Assembly (NCBI RefSeq): GCF_009363115.1
Contig: NZ_CP045298.1
Location: 1,317,001 to 1,381,000, forward strand
Reading direction: 5' to 3'
DNA: 64,000 bases
Origin: Paenibacillus brasilensis
GTDB taxonomy: Bacteria; Bacillota; Bacilli; Paenibacillales; Paenibacillaceae
A model generated the notes under the pieces. The model searched no databases and was not told the origin of the DNA. It worked only from the letters and a program-made list of their open reading frames with translations. Position numbers and translations under genes: made by a program. Shown one piece after another: positions 43,545-55,396 of this stretch; positions within the stretch are counted from its first letter, which is position 1, and every line of letters begins with the position of its first letter.

Positions 43545-45923
43545 TTATTCGTAAGAGCGGGCCTTCAATACACGCATCACATTCAATACGGCCAGTAGTG
43601 TTACACCTACATCGGAAAATACAGCCTCCCACATGGTAGCAATACCAAACGCGCCCAACGTGAGAAATACCGCTTTGACACCCAACGCAAATATAATATT
43701 TTGCCATACGATACGACGCGTACGCTTGGCGATATGAATCGCCGTAACCAATCTTGAGGGCTCATCGTTCATAATTACGATATCTGCTGCCTCAATCGCA
43801 GCATCCGAACCCAAACCGCCCATCGCTACACCTACGTCTGCCAGTGCCAGCACAGGGGTATCATTAATGCCATCGCCCACAAATAAAACCTTGTCGCTCG
43901 TTTTCTTAGTTGCAGACAGCTGCTCAATCGCTTCTGCTTTATCCTGAGGCAACAGCTCTGCCCGTACTTCATCCAGACCCAGCTGGCGTCCTATAGCCTC
44001 AGCAACCGTCCGATTGTCACCCGTTAGCATGATCGTTTTCACCACACCCAGCTTTTTCAGCGAAGCAATCGTCCTCGCTGCGTCCTCCTTGACCTCATCC
44101 GAGATCAGAATGCATCCGGCATAAACTTTATCTACGGCTACATGAACGACCGTTCCTTCATCCAACGTCCCTGACTGCTGTGCTGCGTCAAAAGTAACAT
44201 GCTCCCGCTCCATCAGCTTCGCATTTCCGGCCAACACCAGACGACCATCAATCTGTGCTTGAATTCCGTGACCGGATATTTCACTATATTGCTGAACCCG
44301 CTCTGTCAGAAGCTCTTTGCCATAGGATTCACGCAGAGATGCTGCGATAGGATGCGTGGAGTGCAGCTCCGCCAATGCGGCGGTTTCCAGCAGACTTTCC
44401 TTCGTAAAGGCTTCGGCAGGATAAATCCCTGTTACGCGGAAAACACCTTTGGTGAGCGTGCCTGTTTTATCAAAAACAGCGTACTTTACATCATTCAGAG
44501 CCTCAAGATAGTTCCCGCCCTTGATCAGCACACCTGAACGTGACGCTGCCCCGATTCCGCCAAAGAAACCCAGCGGAATAGATACCACCAGCGCACATGG
44601 ACAAGAAATGACGAGGAAAACAAGCGCGCGGTATATCCAATCAGCAAACTGTGCACCCGGTACAACAAGCGGCGGAACGACCGCCAGCAGCAGTGCGACG
44701 ATAACCACAACAGGGGTGTAGTATCGGGAAAACTTGGTGATAAATTTTTCAGTCGGCGCTTTCTTGGCGCTCGCATTTTGCACAAGCTCCAAAATTTTAG
44801 AGACTGTGGATTCGCCAAATTCCTTGCCGACCTCTACAGTCAAAAGCCCGTTCGTATTTATAAAACCGCTCAATACGCTGCTTCCCGGCTCAACGGTACG
44901 AGGCACAGATTCACCTGTCAACGCCGAGGTATCCACATGCGATTCACCGTCTACAACCTTACCATCCAGCGGAATCTTCTCGCCCGGCTTAATCACGATC
45001 AAATCACCTATGCGCACGTCCTCTGGCGAAACCCTCCGTACAGAGCCAGCCGTCTTCAGGTTGGCATAGTCCGGTCGAATATCCATCAGATCACCGATGG
45101 ATTTGCGCGAACGGTTGACAGCAACGCCTTGAAACAGCTCTCCGATCTGATAAAAGAACATGACGGCTACGCCCTCAGGGTATTCTCCAATCGCAAATGC
45201 GCCTACCGTAGCCAGTGTCATCAGGAAATATTCGTCAAAGGCCATTCCCCGCACTAGACTGCGCGCAGCCTGTAGGACAACATCGCCGCCAACGATGATA
45301 TATGCCAGCAAAAACAGAGCCAGCTTGCCCACACCCTCCACGGGCAACCACCAGGCAACAGCAGCAATGACTGCACCGGCAGCCAAGCGTGTAATCATAG
45401 GGCGCATACCTTCCGTACCATGATCATGGGTATGTCCGGCGTCGTTGTCATCTCCATGCGAATGCGAATGAGAATGAGTGGCATGACTATGACCATCCGC
45501 TGTGTGGTGGTCATGAGGCGCGTGTGCATGTTTACCATCTGCATGATCCTTATGGTCATGACCAGCATGCGAGTGATGATGTTCAGCATGCTCATGACCA
45601 CCGCATGCGCAGTCCGCTGTGCTTCCTGCCTGCGCTGTGCCAGCCTCACTTCGACTGTCTTCACGCAAGCGTCCCCGGGCATTTTTGACAATCATCCGTA
45701 TGTGAGGCTCCAGTCTGTGAACCTTGCGTTCCGTTTGACGAAGAACCTCTTCTTCTTGGTCCGGGCTTGCGGTCATCGTCAATGTTTTCGTAACAAAATT
45801 GACCGAGCAATCAAGAACACCTTCTATTTTACTGACTCCATTTTCAATCTTTAGAGCACAGTTGGCGCAATCTAAGCCTTCCAAAACCCATTCGTGACGT
45901 TCCGTTCTTTTCAGAGCATCCAT
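43545..45923 (-). CDS. Cd/Zn/Pb-translocating P-type ATPase, CadA/ZntA type
   Basis: 792 aa. HMA domain with CxxC (GLDCANCALKIE), then a very His-rich stretch (about residues 115-170, repeated HSH/HDH), membrane part with CPC (SCPCALVVS), TGES, DKTGTLT, HP (THPIAASL) and GDGINDTPVLALAD. Exports soft divalent metals; the long His region suggests Zn2+ binding. ATG at 45923, 8 nt after AGGAGG, is chosen over a longer frame. An ArsR-family repressor is encoded just upstream and a palindrome lies in the gap. Confidence 0.93.
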   Translation of the reverse strand: MDALKRTERHEWVLEGLDCANCALKIENGVSKIEGVLDCSVNFVTKTLTMTASPDQEEEVLRQTERKVHRLEPHIRMIVKNARGRLREDSRSEAGTAQAGSTADCACGGHEHAEHHHSHAGHDHKDHADGKHAHAPHDHHTADGHSHATHSHSHSHGDDNDAGHTHDHGTEGMRPMITRLAAGAVIAAVAWWLPVEGVGKLALFLLAYIIVGGDVVLQAARSLVRGMAFDEYFLMTLATVGAFAIGEYPEGVAVMFFYQIGELFQGVAVNRSRKSIGDLMDIRPDYANLKTAGSVRRVSPEDVRIGDLIVIKPGEKIPLDGKVVDGESHVDTSALTGESVPRTVEPGSSVLSGFINTNGLLTVEVGKEFGESTVSKILELVQNASAKKAPTEKFITKFSRYYTPVVVIVALLLAVVPPLVVPGAQFADWIYRALVFLVISCPCALVVSIPLGFFGGIGAASRSGVLIKGGNYLEALNDVKYAVFDKTGTLTKGVFRVTGIYPAEAFTKESLLETAALAELHSTHPIAASLRESYGKELLTERVQQYSEISGHGIQAQIDGRLVLAGNAKLMEREHVTFDAAQQSGTLDEGTVVHVAVDKVYAGCILISDEVKEDAARTIASLKKLGVVKTIMLTGDNRTVAEAIGRQLGLDEVRAELLPQDKAEAIEQLSATKKTSDKVLFVGDGINDTPVLALADVGVAMGGLGSDAAIEAADIVIMNDEPSRLVTAIHIAKRTRRIVWQNIIFALGVKAVFLTLGAFGIATMWEAVFSDVGVTLLAVLNVMRVLKARSYE

Positions 45924-45948
45924 ATCATTGGCCTCCTGATAACTATAC

Positions 45949-45964
45949 ATGAGCATTTGTTCAT
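45949..45964. promoter_or_regulatory. Putative ArsR/CadC operator before cadA
   Basis: ATGAGCATTTGTTCAT, a near-perfect palindrome (one mismatch) of the kind bound by CadC/CzrA repressors, 26 nt before the ATPase start. Confidence 0.55.
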
Positions 45965-46067
45965 ATATTATTTGTTAAGGCCATTATATTCAGAATTAGG
46001 GGCAGAAGTCAATGATAATAGCCCTTTTTACCAAAAAAATCATTTTCAACGGACAAGCACCAAAAGA

Positions 46068-46085
46068 GCGCCAACCCTTGGCGCC
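46068..46085 (-). terminator. Terminator of the ArsR-family gene
   Basis: GGCGCCAA/TTGGCGC stem with CTTTT after it on the minus strand, 24 nt past the stop; little read-through into cadA expected. Confidence 0.7.
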
Positions 46086-46108
46086 CTGCTGTTTATTTAT
46101 CCATAAAA

Positions 46109-46477
46109 CTATTGATGTGAAATGTGCTGGTGGGTTTGCAAAAAGATCTGCTCCACATGATTATCATCCAGCGAATAAAACACCGTCTTGCCTTCCTTGC
46201 GCCGTTTGACAATACGCAGGTTGCGTAAGTAACGAAGCTGATGGGATACCGCAGATTGGCCCATGTTCAACACCTGAGTCAGATCATGAACACACAGTTC
46301 CTTTTGAGCCAGGGCGTATATTAGCTTAATCCGTGTCGGATCGCCCAGTGCTTTGAACAACTCCGACATTTTGTATGCGATGGAATCCTCAACAAGGGAA
46401 GATTTTATGCGCTCAATTTCTTGGTCTGAACCGTGACAAGCCGGCTCGCAATCCAAAGCTTCCGTTTCAGAATTCAT
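46109..46477 (-). CDS. ArsR/SmtB-family metal-sensing repressor (CadC/CzrA-like)
   Basis: 122 aa winged helix (LFKALGDPTRIKLIYALAQKELCVHDL, GQSAVSHQLRYLRNLRIV). Metal sites visible: an N-terminal DCEPACH like the CadC site, Cys in ELCVHDL, and C-terminal LDDNHVEQIFLQTHQH like the zinc site on helix 5. Releases DNA when Cd/Zn bind, allowing cadA expression. ATG at 46477 follows GGGG at 8 nt; GTG at 46486 is an alternative. Confidence 0.9.
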   Translation of the reverse strand: MNSETEALDCEPACHGSDQEIERIKSSLVEDSIAYKMSELFKALGDPTRIKLIYALAQKELCVHDLTQVLNMGQSAVSHQLRYLRNLRIVKRRKEGKTVFYSLDDNHVEQIFLQTHQHISHQ

Positions 46478-46522
46478 CCTTTTCACCCCATGTGTTTCGA
46501 CTTGATGCTCCTATTATAGCAA

Positions 46523-46541
46523 ATTCGTAGAATTTACGAAT
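46523..46541. promoter_or_regulatory. Palindromic operator before the ArsR-family gene
   Basis: ATTCGTA-GAATT-TACGAAT, a perfect 7-5-7 inverted repeat overlapping the promoter (-10 TATAAT on the minus strand at 46513-46518). Likely autoregulatory. Confidence 0.65.
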
Positions 46542-46583
46542 AGCTTATATTACAGCTTGCCCTGTAACAGAGAAATTTCAAGC

Positions 46584-47708
46584 TTAATTTAACGATTTCA
46601 AAACTTCATCATTGTAAGGGATAATTGCTTCTATCTGTTGATCCCGCAGCTTGACCGCAAACGCCGGGTCTACCAGTAAAGCCCGCCCAACCGCGATCAG
46701 ATCAACCTCTTCTCGCTCTACTAGCCCAACAAGCTGTTCTAGTCTCGCCTCAACGCTATTTGATTTATTGCTCTCACTATGATGAGATTTTTCCAGCTCA
46801 CTCAAAAACGCCTTCTCCAAGCCAATGGAGCCTACAGTAATAACGGGCTTGCCTGTTAGCTTTTTGGTCCATGCTGCTAAAGTTAGATCAGAACCCTCAA
46901 ACTCCGGTTCCCAGAAACGGCGGCTTGAGCAGTGGAATACATCTACCCCGGCCTTCACTAATGGAGCCAAAAACAGTTCAAGCTCCTGCGGTGTCTGTGC
47001 CAGCTTTTCTCCATAATGGTACATCTTCCACTGAGAAAATCGCAGTACAATCGGAAAATCCGGGCCCACTGCTCGGCGACAGGCCTCAATGACCTCTACC
47101 GCAAACCGGGTACGCTGAACCAAATTGCCTCCGTATTGATCTGTACGCTTATTCGTTTTGTCCCAGAAAAACTGATCAATTAAATAGCCGTGTGCTCCAT
47201 GAAGCTCAATGCCGTCGAAGCCGATCCGTTTTGCATCTGCTGCCGCCTGGGCATAGGCTGTGATGATATCAGCAATCTCGGTCTCGGTCAACGGCTCAAC
47301 TACCTTTTCACCGGCAGGAGAAATACCGGACGGGCCGACAGGCAATGCTTCGGGATTCGGTTGGTTATCCGCACCTATTTGGCGAGCTGTACCCACATGC
47401 CAGAGCTGCGGTATAATCTTGCCACCTGCCGCATGAACCTCCTCTACAACCTTCGCCCATCCCTTTAATCCCTCACCATAAAAGTTAGGAATACTCGTGT
47501 GCTCTACGGCTGATGGATGATTAATCGCAGTTCCCTCGGTAACAATCAAGCCCACTGCATTCTCCGCACGATGACGATAATACGCAGCAACCTCAGGGCC
47601 GGGAACACCTTGAGGGGAAAAATTCCGTGTCATTGGAGCCATAACAATCCGGTTGGGAAGAGATAAATTCCCTGCCTTAAAGGGCGCAAACAATAATTCG
47701 GTATTCAT
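46584..47708 (-). CDS. Old-yellow-enzyme family NADH:flavin oxidoreductase
   Basis: 374 aa TIM-barrel flavoprotein: RIVMAPMTRNFSPQG at the FMN site, HGAHGYLIDQFFWDKTNKR and the C-terminal VGRALLVDPAF phosphate-binding loop. Reduces activated C=C bonds with NAD(P)H. A 25-residue insert rich in Ser/Glu (KSHHSESNKSNSVEARL) follows the second last strand. GGAGGAA before the ATG. Confidence 0.9.
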   Translation of the reverse strand: MNTELLFAPFKAGNLSLPNRIVMAPMTRNFSPQGVPGPEVAAYYRHRAENAVGLIVTEGTAINHPSAVEHTSIPNFYGEGLKGWAKVVEEVHAAGGKIIPQLWHVGTARQIGADNQPNPEALPVGPSGISPAGEKVVEPLTETEIADIITAYAQAAADAKRIGFDGIELHGAHGYLIDQFFWDKTNKRTDQYGGNLVQRTRFAVEVIEACRRAVGPDFPIVLRFSQWKMYHYGEKLAQTPQELELFLAPLVKAGVDVFHCSSRRFWEPEFEGSDLTLAAWTKKLTGKPVITVGSIGLEKAFLSELEKSHHSESNKSNSVEARLEQLVGLVEREEVDLIAVGRALLVDPAFAVKLRDQQIEAIIPYNDEVLKSLN

Positions 47709-47831
47709 TACTTTGTTCCTCCGCTCTCCATTAGTATTATCGTTTTTAAACTTCTGCTATACAATTTTATTCTACACATACGCAAACTAGAGTGCAAGAA
47801 GCCACAGTTATATGTCCCGACATGTTTTACA

Positions 47832-47868
47832 CAAAAAAAAGGAATCGGCTTAAAGCCGACCCCTCTTT
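47832..47868 (-). terminator. Terminator of the cyoABCD operon
   Basis: GGGGTCGGCTTTAAGCCGATTCC followed by TTTTTTTT on the minus strand. Confidence 0.85.
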
Positions 47869-47894
47869 TATACGGTGCTGCTTACACCATTCTA

Positions 47895-48230
47895 TTAGTG
47901 TGCCACCATATTGTATTCCATAATCCATACGGAACCACCAACAATGGTCAACAGGATAACTACACCAAAAATCAAAGTCATGACATTCCAGCGTGGTCCA
48001 TTGCTCTCACGGATGTGCATGAAGAAAAATAGCTGAACCAGAAATTGCAGCACTGCCGTGGCCAAAATAACGACCAAGGTTGAAGTGCGGCTCAACATAT
48101 GATTCATAACCACACCGAGAGGAATGATGGTCAGTACGATGGACAGAATGAACCCGATAACATAGGATTTCACTGAACCGTGAGAATCATCATGACCATG
48201 CGAACCTGCTCCTGATTGATGCTGTGCCAT
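47895..48230 (-). CDS. cyoD: Cytochrome bo3-type quinol oxidase subunit IV
   Basis: 111 aa, three helices, His-rich soluble N-terminus (GSHGHDDSHG) and the family motif LVQLFFFMHI. Assists assembly of the copper/heme centre. Start abuts the cyoC stop; last gene of the operon. Confidence 0.92.
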   Translation of the reverse strand: MAQHQSGAGSHGHDDSHGSVKSYVIGFILSIVLTIIPLGVVMNHMLSRTSTLVVILATAVLQFLVQLFFFMHIRESNGPRWNVMTLIFGVVILLTIVGGSVWIMEYNMVAH

Positions 48231-48839
48231 CTACATCACCCCCATCAAATAAACGACTGACAGCAAGAAAATCCAGACAGCGTCCAAAAAGTGCCAGTAC
48301 AAGCTCAGTGCTGAGACTTTACCCTTCGTTTCAGGAGTAAGCCCGCGCTTTTTCACCTGCAACATAAGCCCGATCATCCACACCAGACCCAAGGAAACGT
48401 GAAGTCCATGTGTACCGACCAGAGTGAAGAATGCCGACAGGAATGCACTGGTTCCATAATTGGCTCCTTCGTGTACCAATTCAACAAACTCGTAAACTTC
48501 AAAACCGATAAAACCAAGACCCAGGATCGCCGTCACGATTAACCAGCTGATTAATCCCTTCAGGCTTCCCTTGTTCATGGCCAACACGGCCAGACCACTT
48601 GTAAAGCTGCTTGTAAGCAAGAGGAACGTTTCAATAATAACGCCCGTCATGTTAAACAGCTCTGCGCCCCCCGGTCCTCCGGCTGTATTGTTCCGAAGGA
48701 CGACGAAGGTAGCAAACAAGGTACTGAACAGGATCACGTCCGTTACGAGGAAGATCCAGAAACCAAGCATCTTCAATTCTTGCGGATCGTGATGTCCGTG
48801 GTCATGATCATGGCTTTGATGTGCTGCTGCTTGTGCCAT
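48231..48839 (-). CDS. cyoC: Cytochrome bo3-type quinol oxidase subunit III
   Basis: 202 aa, five helices, with WIFLVTDVILFSTLFATF, FTLVGTHGLHVSLG and YWHFLDAVWIFLL landmarks of subunit III. His-rich N-terminus (HQSHDHDHGHHD). Overlaps the cyoB stop by 1 nt. Confidence 0.93.
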   Translation of the reverse strand: MAQAAAHQSHDHDHGHHDPQELKMLGFWIFLVTDVILFSTLFATFVVLRNNTAGGPGGAELFNMTGVIIETFLLLTSSFTSGLAVLAMNKGSLKGLISWLIVTAILGLGFIGFEVYEFVELVHEGANYGTSAFLSAFFTLVGTHGLHVSLGLVWMIGLMLQVKKRGLTPETKGKVSALSLYWHFLDAVWIFLLSVVYLMGVM

Positions 48840-50815
48840 TATACAGACCCCCTTATTGCGGCTTCCGTGCGTTTAACTTCATCCGCAGGGATATAGTAGT
48901 CGCCATCATAGGAGAAGAACGAACGGCAAATCATACAAATTGCCACACCGATCAGCCCTGGAATATAGAAGAACGACCAACCGAATACGAAGCCGAAGCC
49001 TGCGATGAAAAAGAATACCGCCATAATGAACGGAATCGCCGAGTTTTTCGGCATATGAATTGCTTCAATTGGCGGTTGCTTTCTGAAAATACCTTTTGCA
49101 CGTTTATCTTTCTCTGCCCACCAGTCGTCACGTTCTTCCACTTGCGGGATGGTAGCAAAATTGTATTCCGGTGCAGGTGAAGGAATCGACCATTCCAACG
49201 TATGACCACCCCATGGGTCGCCTGTTGTATCCTTCAGCTTACGGAAATTCTTGATACCCAGCAGAATTTGGAGAACCTGGAACAAGAAACCAATCCCCAT
49301 CAGGAAGGCCCCAATGGTTGAAACAAAGTTAAGCGGCTGCCAGCCAGTATCCCAGCCGTAAGTGCTCAGACGACGTGTCATACCCATTAAACCAAGGGAA
49401 TATTGCGGAATGAAGCATACATAGAAACCGATGTTCCAGAACCAGAAAGCCCATTTGCCAGGCGTTTCAGGCAGCGTAAAGCCGAACATTTTAGGCCACC
49501 AATAGTACAGACCAGCCAGATAACCGAACACTACACCGCCAATCAGAGCGGAGTGAAAGTGAGCGATCAGGAAGTAACTGTTATGGAACTGGAAGTCAGC
49601 AGGCGCTACAGACAACATGACGCCCGTCAAACCTGCAATCAGGAAGTTCGGAATAAATGCGATAGACCACATCATCGGAGTTTTAAATTCGATTTTCCCC
49701 CGATACATCGTGAACAGCCAGTTAAACACCTTAACCCCTGTTGGGATTGCGATAACCATCGTGGAAATCGCAAAGAATGCATTCACATCTGCACCTGATC
49801 CCATCGTGAAGAAGTGATGCGCCCAGGTGAAGAAGGACAAGATCGCAATAATGAACATAGCGTAAACCATGGATTTGTAGCCAAACAATTTCTTTTTCGA
49901 GAATACACTGATGACCTCGGAATAAATACCGAAAGCAGGCAATACTACGATGTATACCTCAGGGTGACCCCACATCCAAATCAGGTTGATATACATCATC
50001 GGGTTGCCGCCAAGGTCAAGGGTAAAGAAGTGTCCTCCTCCGAAGCGATCAAGGAATAGCAAAGCCAAAGTAACCGTCAGAATCGGAAACGCGAAAATGA
50101 TAATAACACATGATGAAAATACGGACCACGTAAAGACAGGCATTTTCATCCAAGTCATACCAGGTGCGCGCATTTTAATAATGGTAACAATAAAGTTGAT
50201 CCCTGTAGCCAATGAACCTATACCGGAAATCTGAATACCCCAGATATAAAAGTTCTCGCCAACGCCGGGACTAAATTGCAGCTCGGAAAGCGGCGGGTAG
50301 CTCAACCAACCTGCATCCGGCGAACCGCCAATGACGAAGGACAGGTTGAACAGCATCGCTCCCATAAAGAAAAGCCAGAAGCTTAGTGCGTTCAGGAAAG
50401 GGAACGCCACATCGCGTGCACCAATTTGAAGAGGTACCGCGATATTAAACAAACCAAACATCAAAGGCATCGCCATAAACAAGATCATGATCGTGCCGTG
50501 TGTTGTAAATATCTGATTGTAATGCTCAGGATGCAGCAGTGTAACATCCGGTGTAGCAAGCTGAATACGCATCAATAATGCATCCACGCCTCCGCGGAAT
50601 AGCATCAAGATGGACGCGAGGATATACATGATACCGACTTTTTTATGGTCAACGGTAGTCAACCAGTTTTTCCAAAGCCAGCCCCATTTTTTGAAATAAG
50701 TGAGCACAAACACGATCCCGATCGTCGCAAGAGCGATAGAAACGTCCGCTCCATAAATCATCGGATCTCCAGTAATGAAGAAAGTGGATGCAAACTCTTT
50801 TATTTTCTCAAGCAT
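48839..50815 (-). CDS. cyoB: Cytochrome bo3-type quinol oxidase subunit I
   Basis: 658 aa heme-copper oxidase. Ligand segments: FTTHGTIM, WGHPEVYIV (His-Tyr crosslink), WAHHFFTMG and HFHSALIGG. The quinol site of E. coli CyoB (R71, D75, H98, Q101) is conserved as FRGGVD and EHYNQI, so electrons come from quinol, not cytochrome c. Proton-pumping terminal oxidase. GGAGG before the ATG. Confidence 0.95.
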   Translation of the reverse strand: MLEKIKEFASTFFITGDPMIYGADVSIALATIGIVFVLTYFKKWGWLWKNWLTTVDHKKVGIMYILASILMLFRGGVDALLMRIQLATPDVTLLHPEHYNQIFTTHGTIMILFMAMPLMFGLFNIAVPLQIGARDVAFPFLNALSFWLFFMGAMLFNLSFVIGGSPDAGWLSYPPLSELQFSPGVGENFYIWGIQISGIGSLATGINFIVTIIKMRAPGMTWMKMPVFTWSVFSSCVIIIFAFPILTVTLALLFLDRFGGGHFFTLDLGGNPMMYINLIWMWGHPEVYIVVLPAFGIYSEVISVFSKKKLFGYKSMVYAMFIIAILSFFTWAHHFFTMGSGADVNAFFAISTMVIAIPTGVKVFNWLFTMYRGKIEFKTPMMWSIAFIPNFLIAGLTGVMLSVAPADFQFHNSYFLIAHFHSALIGGVVFGYLAGLYYWWPKMFGFTLPETPGKWAFWFWNIGFYVCFIPQYSLGLMGMTRRLSTYGWDTGWQPLNFVSTIGAFLMGIGFLFQVLQILLGIKNFRKLKDTTGDPWGGHTLEWSIPSPAPEYNFATIPQVEERDDWWAEKDKRAKGIFRKQPPIEAIHMPKNSAIPFIMAVFFFIAGFGFVFGWSFFYIPGLIGVAICMICRSFFSYDGDYYIPADEVKRTEAAIRGSV

Positions 50816-50840
50816 TGGGGGCCTCCTTCCCTATAATCAT

Positions 50841-51824
50841 TTAATTGTGTCCGCTCATATTCATATGACTCATGTCCATTGCACTTTTATCCTCTGTGCC
50901 GGACTTGGAAGAATCCTCAGTGGATGCTCCTTCGCCATGTCCTGCATGCGGGTTAGAAGCACCGTCTACTACATACTTGGTTACGATGTCCTGGAACAAT
51001 CCGTCAGGAATTGAAGAATACTCATCAGGCTGGGACAAACCTGGTTTTGCAAGTGCCAAATAGCCGTCCTTGGTCAACGGTTTGGACTGTTTCTTGATGT
51101 CAGCGACCCAGTTTTTATACTCTTCATCCGACTGGACTTCCACATTAAATCGCATTTGTCCAAAATGCTCACCGCTAAAGTTTGCACCCGAGCCAAAGTA
51201 AGTTCCTTCATGATCGGCCTGCAAATGCAGTTTCATAGCCATGCCTGACATGGTGTAGATTTGACCGCCTAATTGCGGAATCCAGAAAGAGTTCATCGGG
51301 GCATCGGCAGTCAGTTCAAAACGGACTGGAACACCTTTAGGAATGTGAACTTGGTTCACTGTAGCAATTCCTTCCTCCGGGTACATAAAGAGCCATTTCC
51401 AATCCAGTGAAGTCACTTGAATGGTTACTGGCTTTTGTGTACTCGCCAACGGCTTGGAAGGCTCCAGCAAGTAGGTATATCTCGCAGTGATCACTGCAAT
51501 AATACAAATAACGATAATTGGAATAGCCCACCATACAGTCTCCAGCTTTCTGCTGTCATCCCAGTGGGGTTGATATTTGACCTTATTTGCCGGTGTGTCG
51601 CGATACCGCCAAACGATGAAGAAAGTCAAAATCATGACCGGTACAATTATAAGCGCAGACAATGCCGTTGAAAGAATGATCAATTCTTTTTGTGCTTGCC
51701 CAATGGGTCCTTTCGGATCGAAAACAACGTATTTTCCGCCAGCATAAAAACACGTCCAAATGAGCAATGCTACCGTGAGCACGGTCAAAACCAACGCAAT
51801 AATCGCTTTTGGTTTTTTGTTCAT
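50841..51824 (-). CDS. cyoA: Cytochrome bo3-type quinol oxidase subunit II
   Basis: 327 aa: N-terminal membrane helices and a cupredoxin domain (VTSLDWKWLFMYPEEGIATVN; MNSFWIPQLGGQIYTMSGM). The CuA Cys/His ligands are absent, as expected for quinol oxidases. Tail is Met/His-rich (MDMSHMNMSGHN), as in E. coli CyoA. First gene of the operon; AAGGAG before the ATG. No cyoE-like heme O synthase is in the window. Confidence 0.94.
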   Translation of the reverse strand: MNKKPKAIIALVLTVLTVALLIWTCFYAGGKYVVFDPKGPIGQAQKELIILSTALSALIIVPVMILTFFIVWRYRDTPANKVKYQPHWDDSRKLETVWWAIPIIVICIIAVITARYTYLLEPSKPLASTQKPVTIQVTSLDWKWLFMYPEEGIATVNQVHIPKGVPVRFELTADAPMNSFWIPQLGGQIYTMSGMAMKLHLQADHEGTYFGSGANFSGEHFGQMRFNVEVQSDEEYKNWVADIKKQSKPLTKDGYLALAKPGLSQPDEYSSIPDGLFQDIVTKYVVDGASNPHAGHGEGASTEDSSKSGTEDKSAMDMSHMNMSGHN

Positions 51825-52166
51825 GTTGTTCCCCTCTCCTTAAAATAATAAATTACTCAAAACTCTAACGAACTCCTGTAATGTTGCCCCTATATAAGAT
51901 AGCAGAAAAGCGGCCACTTTTTTTATTGTTAACAGAATTGTCGATTATTTGTCCGTTTTTTGTGAAAAACCTCTCTTAAAATTAAATTTCTCTTGCAAAT
52001 TTAAAATCTTTTATTACTAAAAAAATGACATAAAATACGCTAATTTTATATCGCAAAGAAGCTATATTAAAGCAAAAAGCGGACCTCCTTACAGTTATCA
52101 TGTTACACTGCTCGAAGACCCACGATGTTGTTTTCATTGAATATGTTGTTTCATTTCTTGTTTATG
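51825..52166. other. AT-rich promoter region of cyoABCD
   Basis: 342 nt without a gene. A TTTTTCACAA half-site occurs on the minus strand near 51960, only one arm of a Rex-type box, so it is not called. No terminator or repeat was seen. Confidence 0.4.
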
Positions 52167-52415
52167 TTAACTGCGACCGTTTTCCTGATCTTCCTTCTTA
52201 CGGGCAATGACAAATGATTTCCCAACGAGAAAAATAAAAATTCCGGCAACTACGCACCCAATACCTACCATTAAATATATATTACGATCACTTAAATTTC
52301 CTAGATCAAACAAAATAAGGATAATACCTGCAATGCAGGCGATCCACCCGATAACAGATACCGTGCGGCTCATTTGCCTGTCAGTTGATCCAGATTTCCT
52401 AAAATTCGCAGCCAT
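52167..52415 (-). CDS. Small two-helix membrane protein
   Basis: 82 aa with two membrane helices (SVIGWIACIAGIILILFDL and LMVGIGCVVAGIFIFLVG) and a basic tail. ATG at 52415 is 8 nt after AAGGGGAG; a GTG 9 nt upstream is in frame. No family recognised. Confidence 0.65.
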   Translation of the reverse strand: MAANFRKSGSTDRQMSRTVSVIGWIACIAGIILILFDLGNLSDRNIYLMVGIGCVVAGIFIFLVGKSFVIARKKEDQENGRS

Positions 52416-52626
52416 ACCCTCCACTCCCCTTGGTTTAAAATAGTTTCAAACGTCCTCGTCAGGTATTTTGGTCAGTATGCACATATCTTCCTTTTTTTAT
52501 TCCTGTGGCCGCTGCATACTTGGAACAACCTGTAGCACATCCTGACTATTATTACCCCAGGGGGCCTGATGTTCAAACAAAAGGGAGTGAAGACAGAACT
52601 AGCTCCGCTATGTCAAAGCAGCTTTT

Positions 52627-54331
<1,705 letters not shown>

Positions 54332-54346
54332 TTCGTCTCTCCCTCC

Positions 54347-55202
54347 CTACATGATGCTTTCTTTAGTCAGTTTTTTGAATATACCGTTCGCCGTAAACAA
54401 CAACAGAATACTGACCAATGAGTTGAAGATACCGATCAATAGTCGAGCGGATCCCCGGCAACGTAATATGCCACATCTGTCTCCAGCGGCTCGCCCCATC
54501 CACGCGCGAAACTTCATACTGTTCCTGGTCAATTCCGGTGATGGCGGCTAAGTAAATAATCGTATTCCAGCCTGTTTCCTTCCATATGTCGGAAGCGGTT
54601 ACAATATACCAGAACCAACTCCCCTTGGCCATGAACTGAATCGGCTCATCCACAATATGCAGCGCTATTAATATATCGTTGACGACACCTCCGTCAATGG
54701 ACAGCATCTTTGTGACCAATCCGGCAACCACCACCCAGGATACAAAATGCGGAAGGTAGGAGACCGTCTGCACGAAACGCTTGAACATCATTCCCCGCAG
54801 CTCATTTAGCAGAATTGCAAAAAAGATCGGTACAACAAAACCAAATACAATGCCCATCAGGCTCATCGCCAGCGTATTGCGTAATACCAGATAAAACCGT
54901 TCATCCTGAAAAAGCTCAATAAAGTTGTCCAACCCTACCCATTTCTGATCCAAAAACGATTTGGCCGGCTTATAATTTTGAAACGCCATCGTCCAGCCCC
55001 ATAGTGGAAAATAACTAAAAACAAACACCCATATAACGAAAGGAATGGACATGAAATAAAGATACTTTTGCTGTTTCACGCTGTCCCACAAGCCTTTTCC
55101 ACCGCGTTCGGGCTTTGACCCACGAGCCTTGCGCGGTCTTCCCCTATTGGATTCAGGAATCATGCCGCCAGAGTTGGAAACGGTTTCAATTGAAGATCCC
55201 AT
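54347..55202 (-). pseudogene. LplB-type sugar ABC permease with internal deletion
   Basis: Open from 55202 to HITLPGIRSTI with the EAA-type segment DGASRWRQMWHITLPG. Then the frame breaks near 54440; in another frame the normal C-terminus follows (IGIFNSLVSILLLFTANG, ending KESIM). About 50-60 residues including the last helices but one are missing. The partner permease and binding-protein genes of such systems are absent too. ATG at 55202 follows GAGGAGGAG. Confidence 0.8.
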
Positions 55203-55330
55203 AACAAGCTCCTCCTCGTATGTGGTTACTACTATCACACAGTTATCATACTGTGCTGGATCAAAAGCTGATACCCGACGAATTAGGAGAAAAATCAGTT
55301 CAAAATTAGATATACGGGAGCTGGATTGGA

Positions 55331-55369
55331 AAAACAAATGCCCCCAGCACACAAAAGGTGTTGGAGGCT
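55331..55369 (-). terminator. Terminator of the cupredoxin gene
   Basis: GCCTCCAACACC pairs (with wobble) with GTGTGCTGGGGGC, then ATTTGTTTTT on the minus strand, 28 nt after the stop. Confidence 0.65.
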
Positions 55370-55396
55370 ACAAGTTTACTCTATTCGTATACAAGC

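Noticed and set aside
45420..45700. Repeat array or CRISPR-like pattern
   Set aside because: The repetitive CAT/ATG-rich stretch is the His-rich segment coding region of the CadA-type ATPase.
51940..51980. Rex site before cyoABCD
   Set aside because: Only one TTCACAA half-site is present; the second arm is missing.
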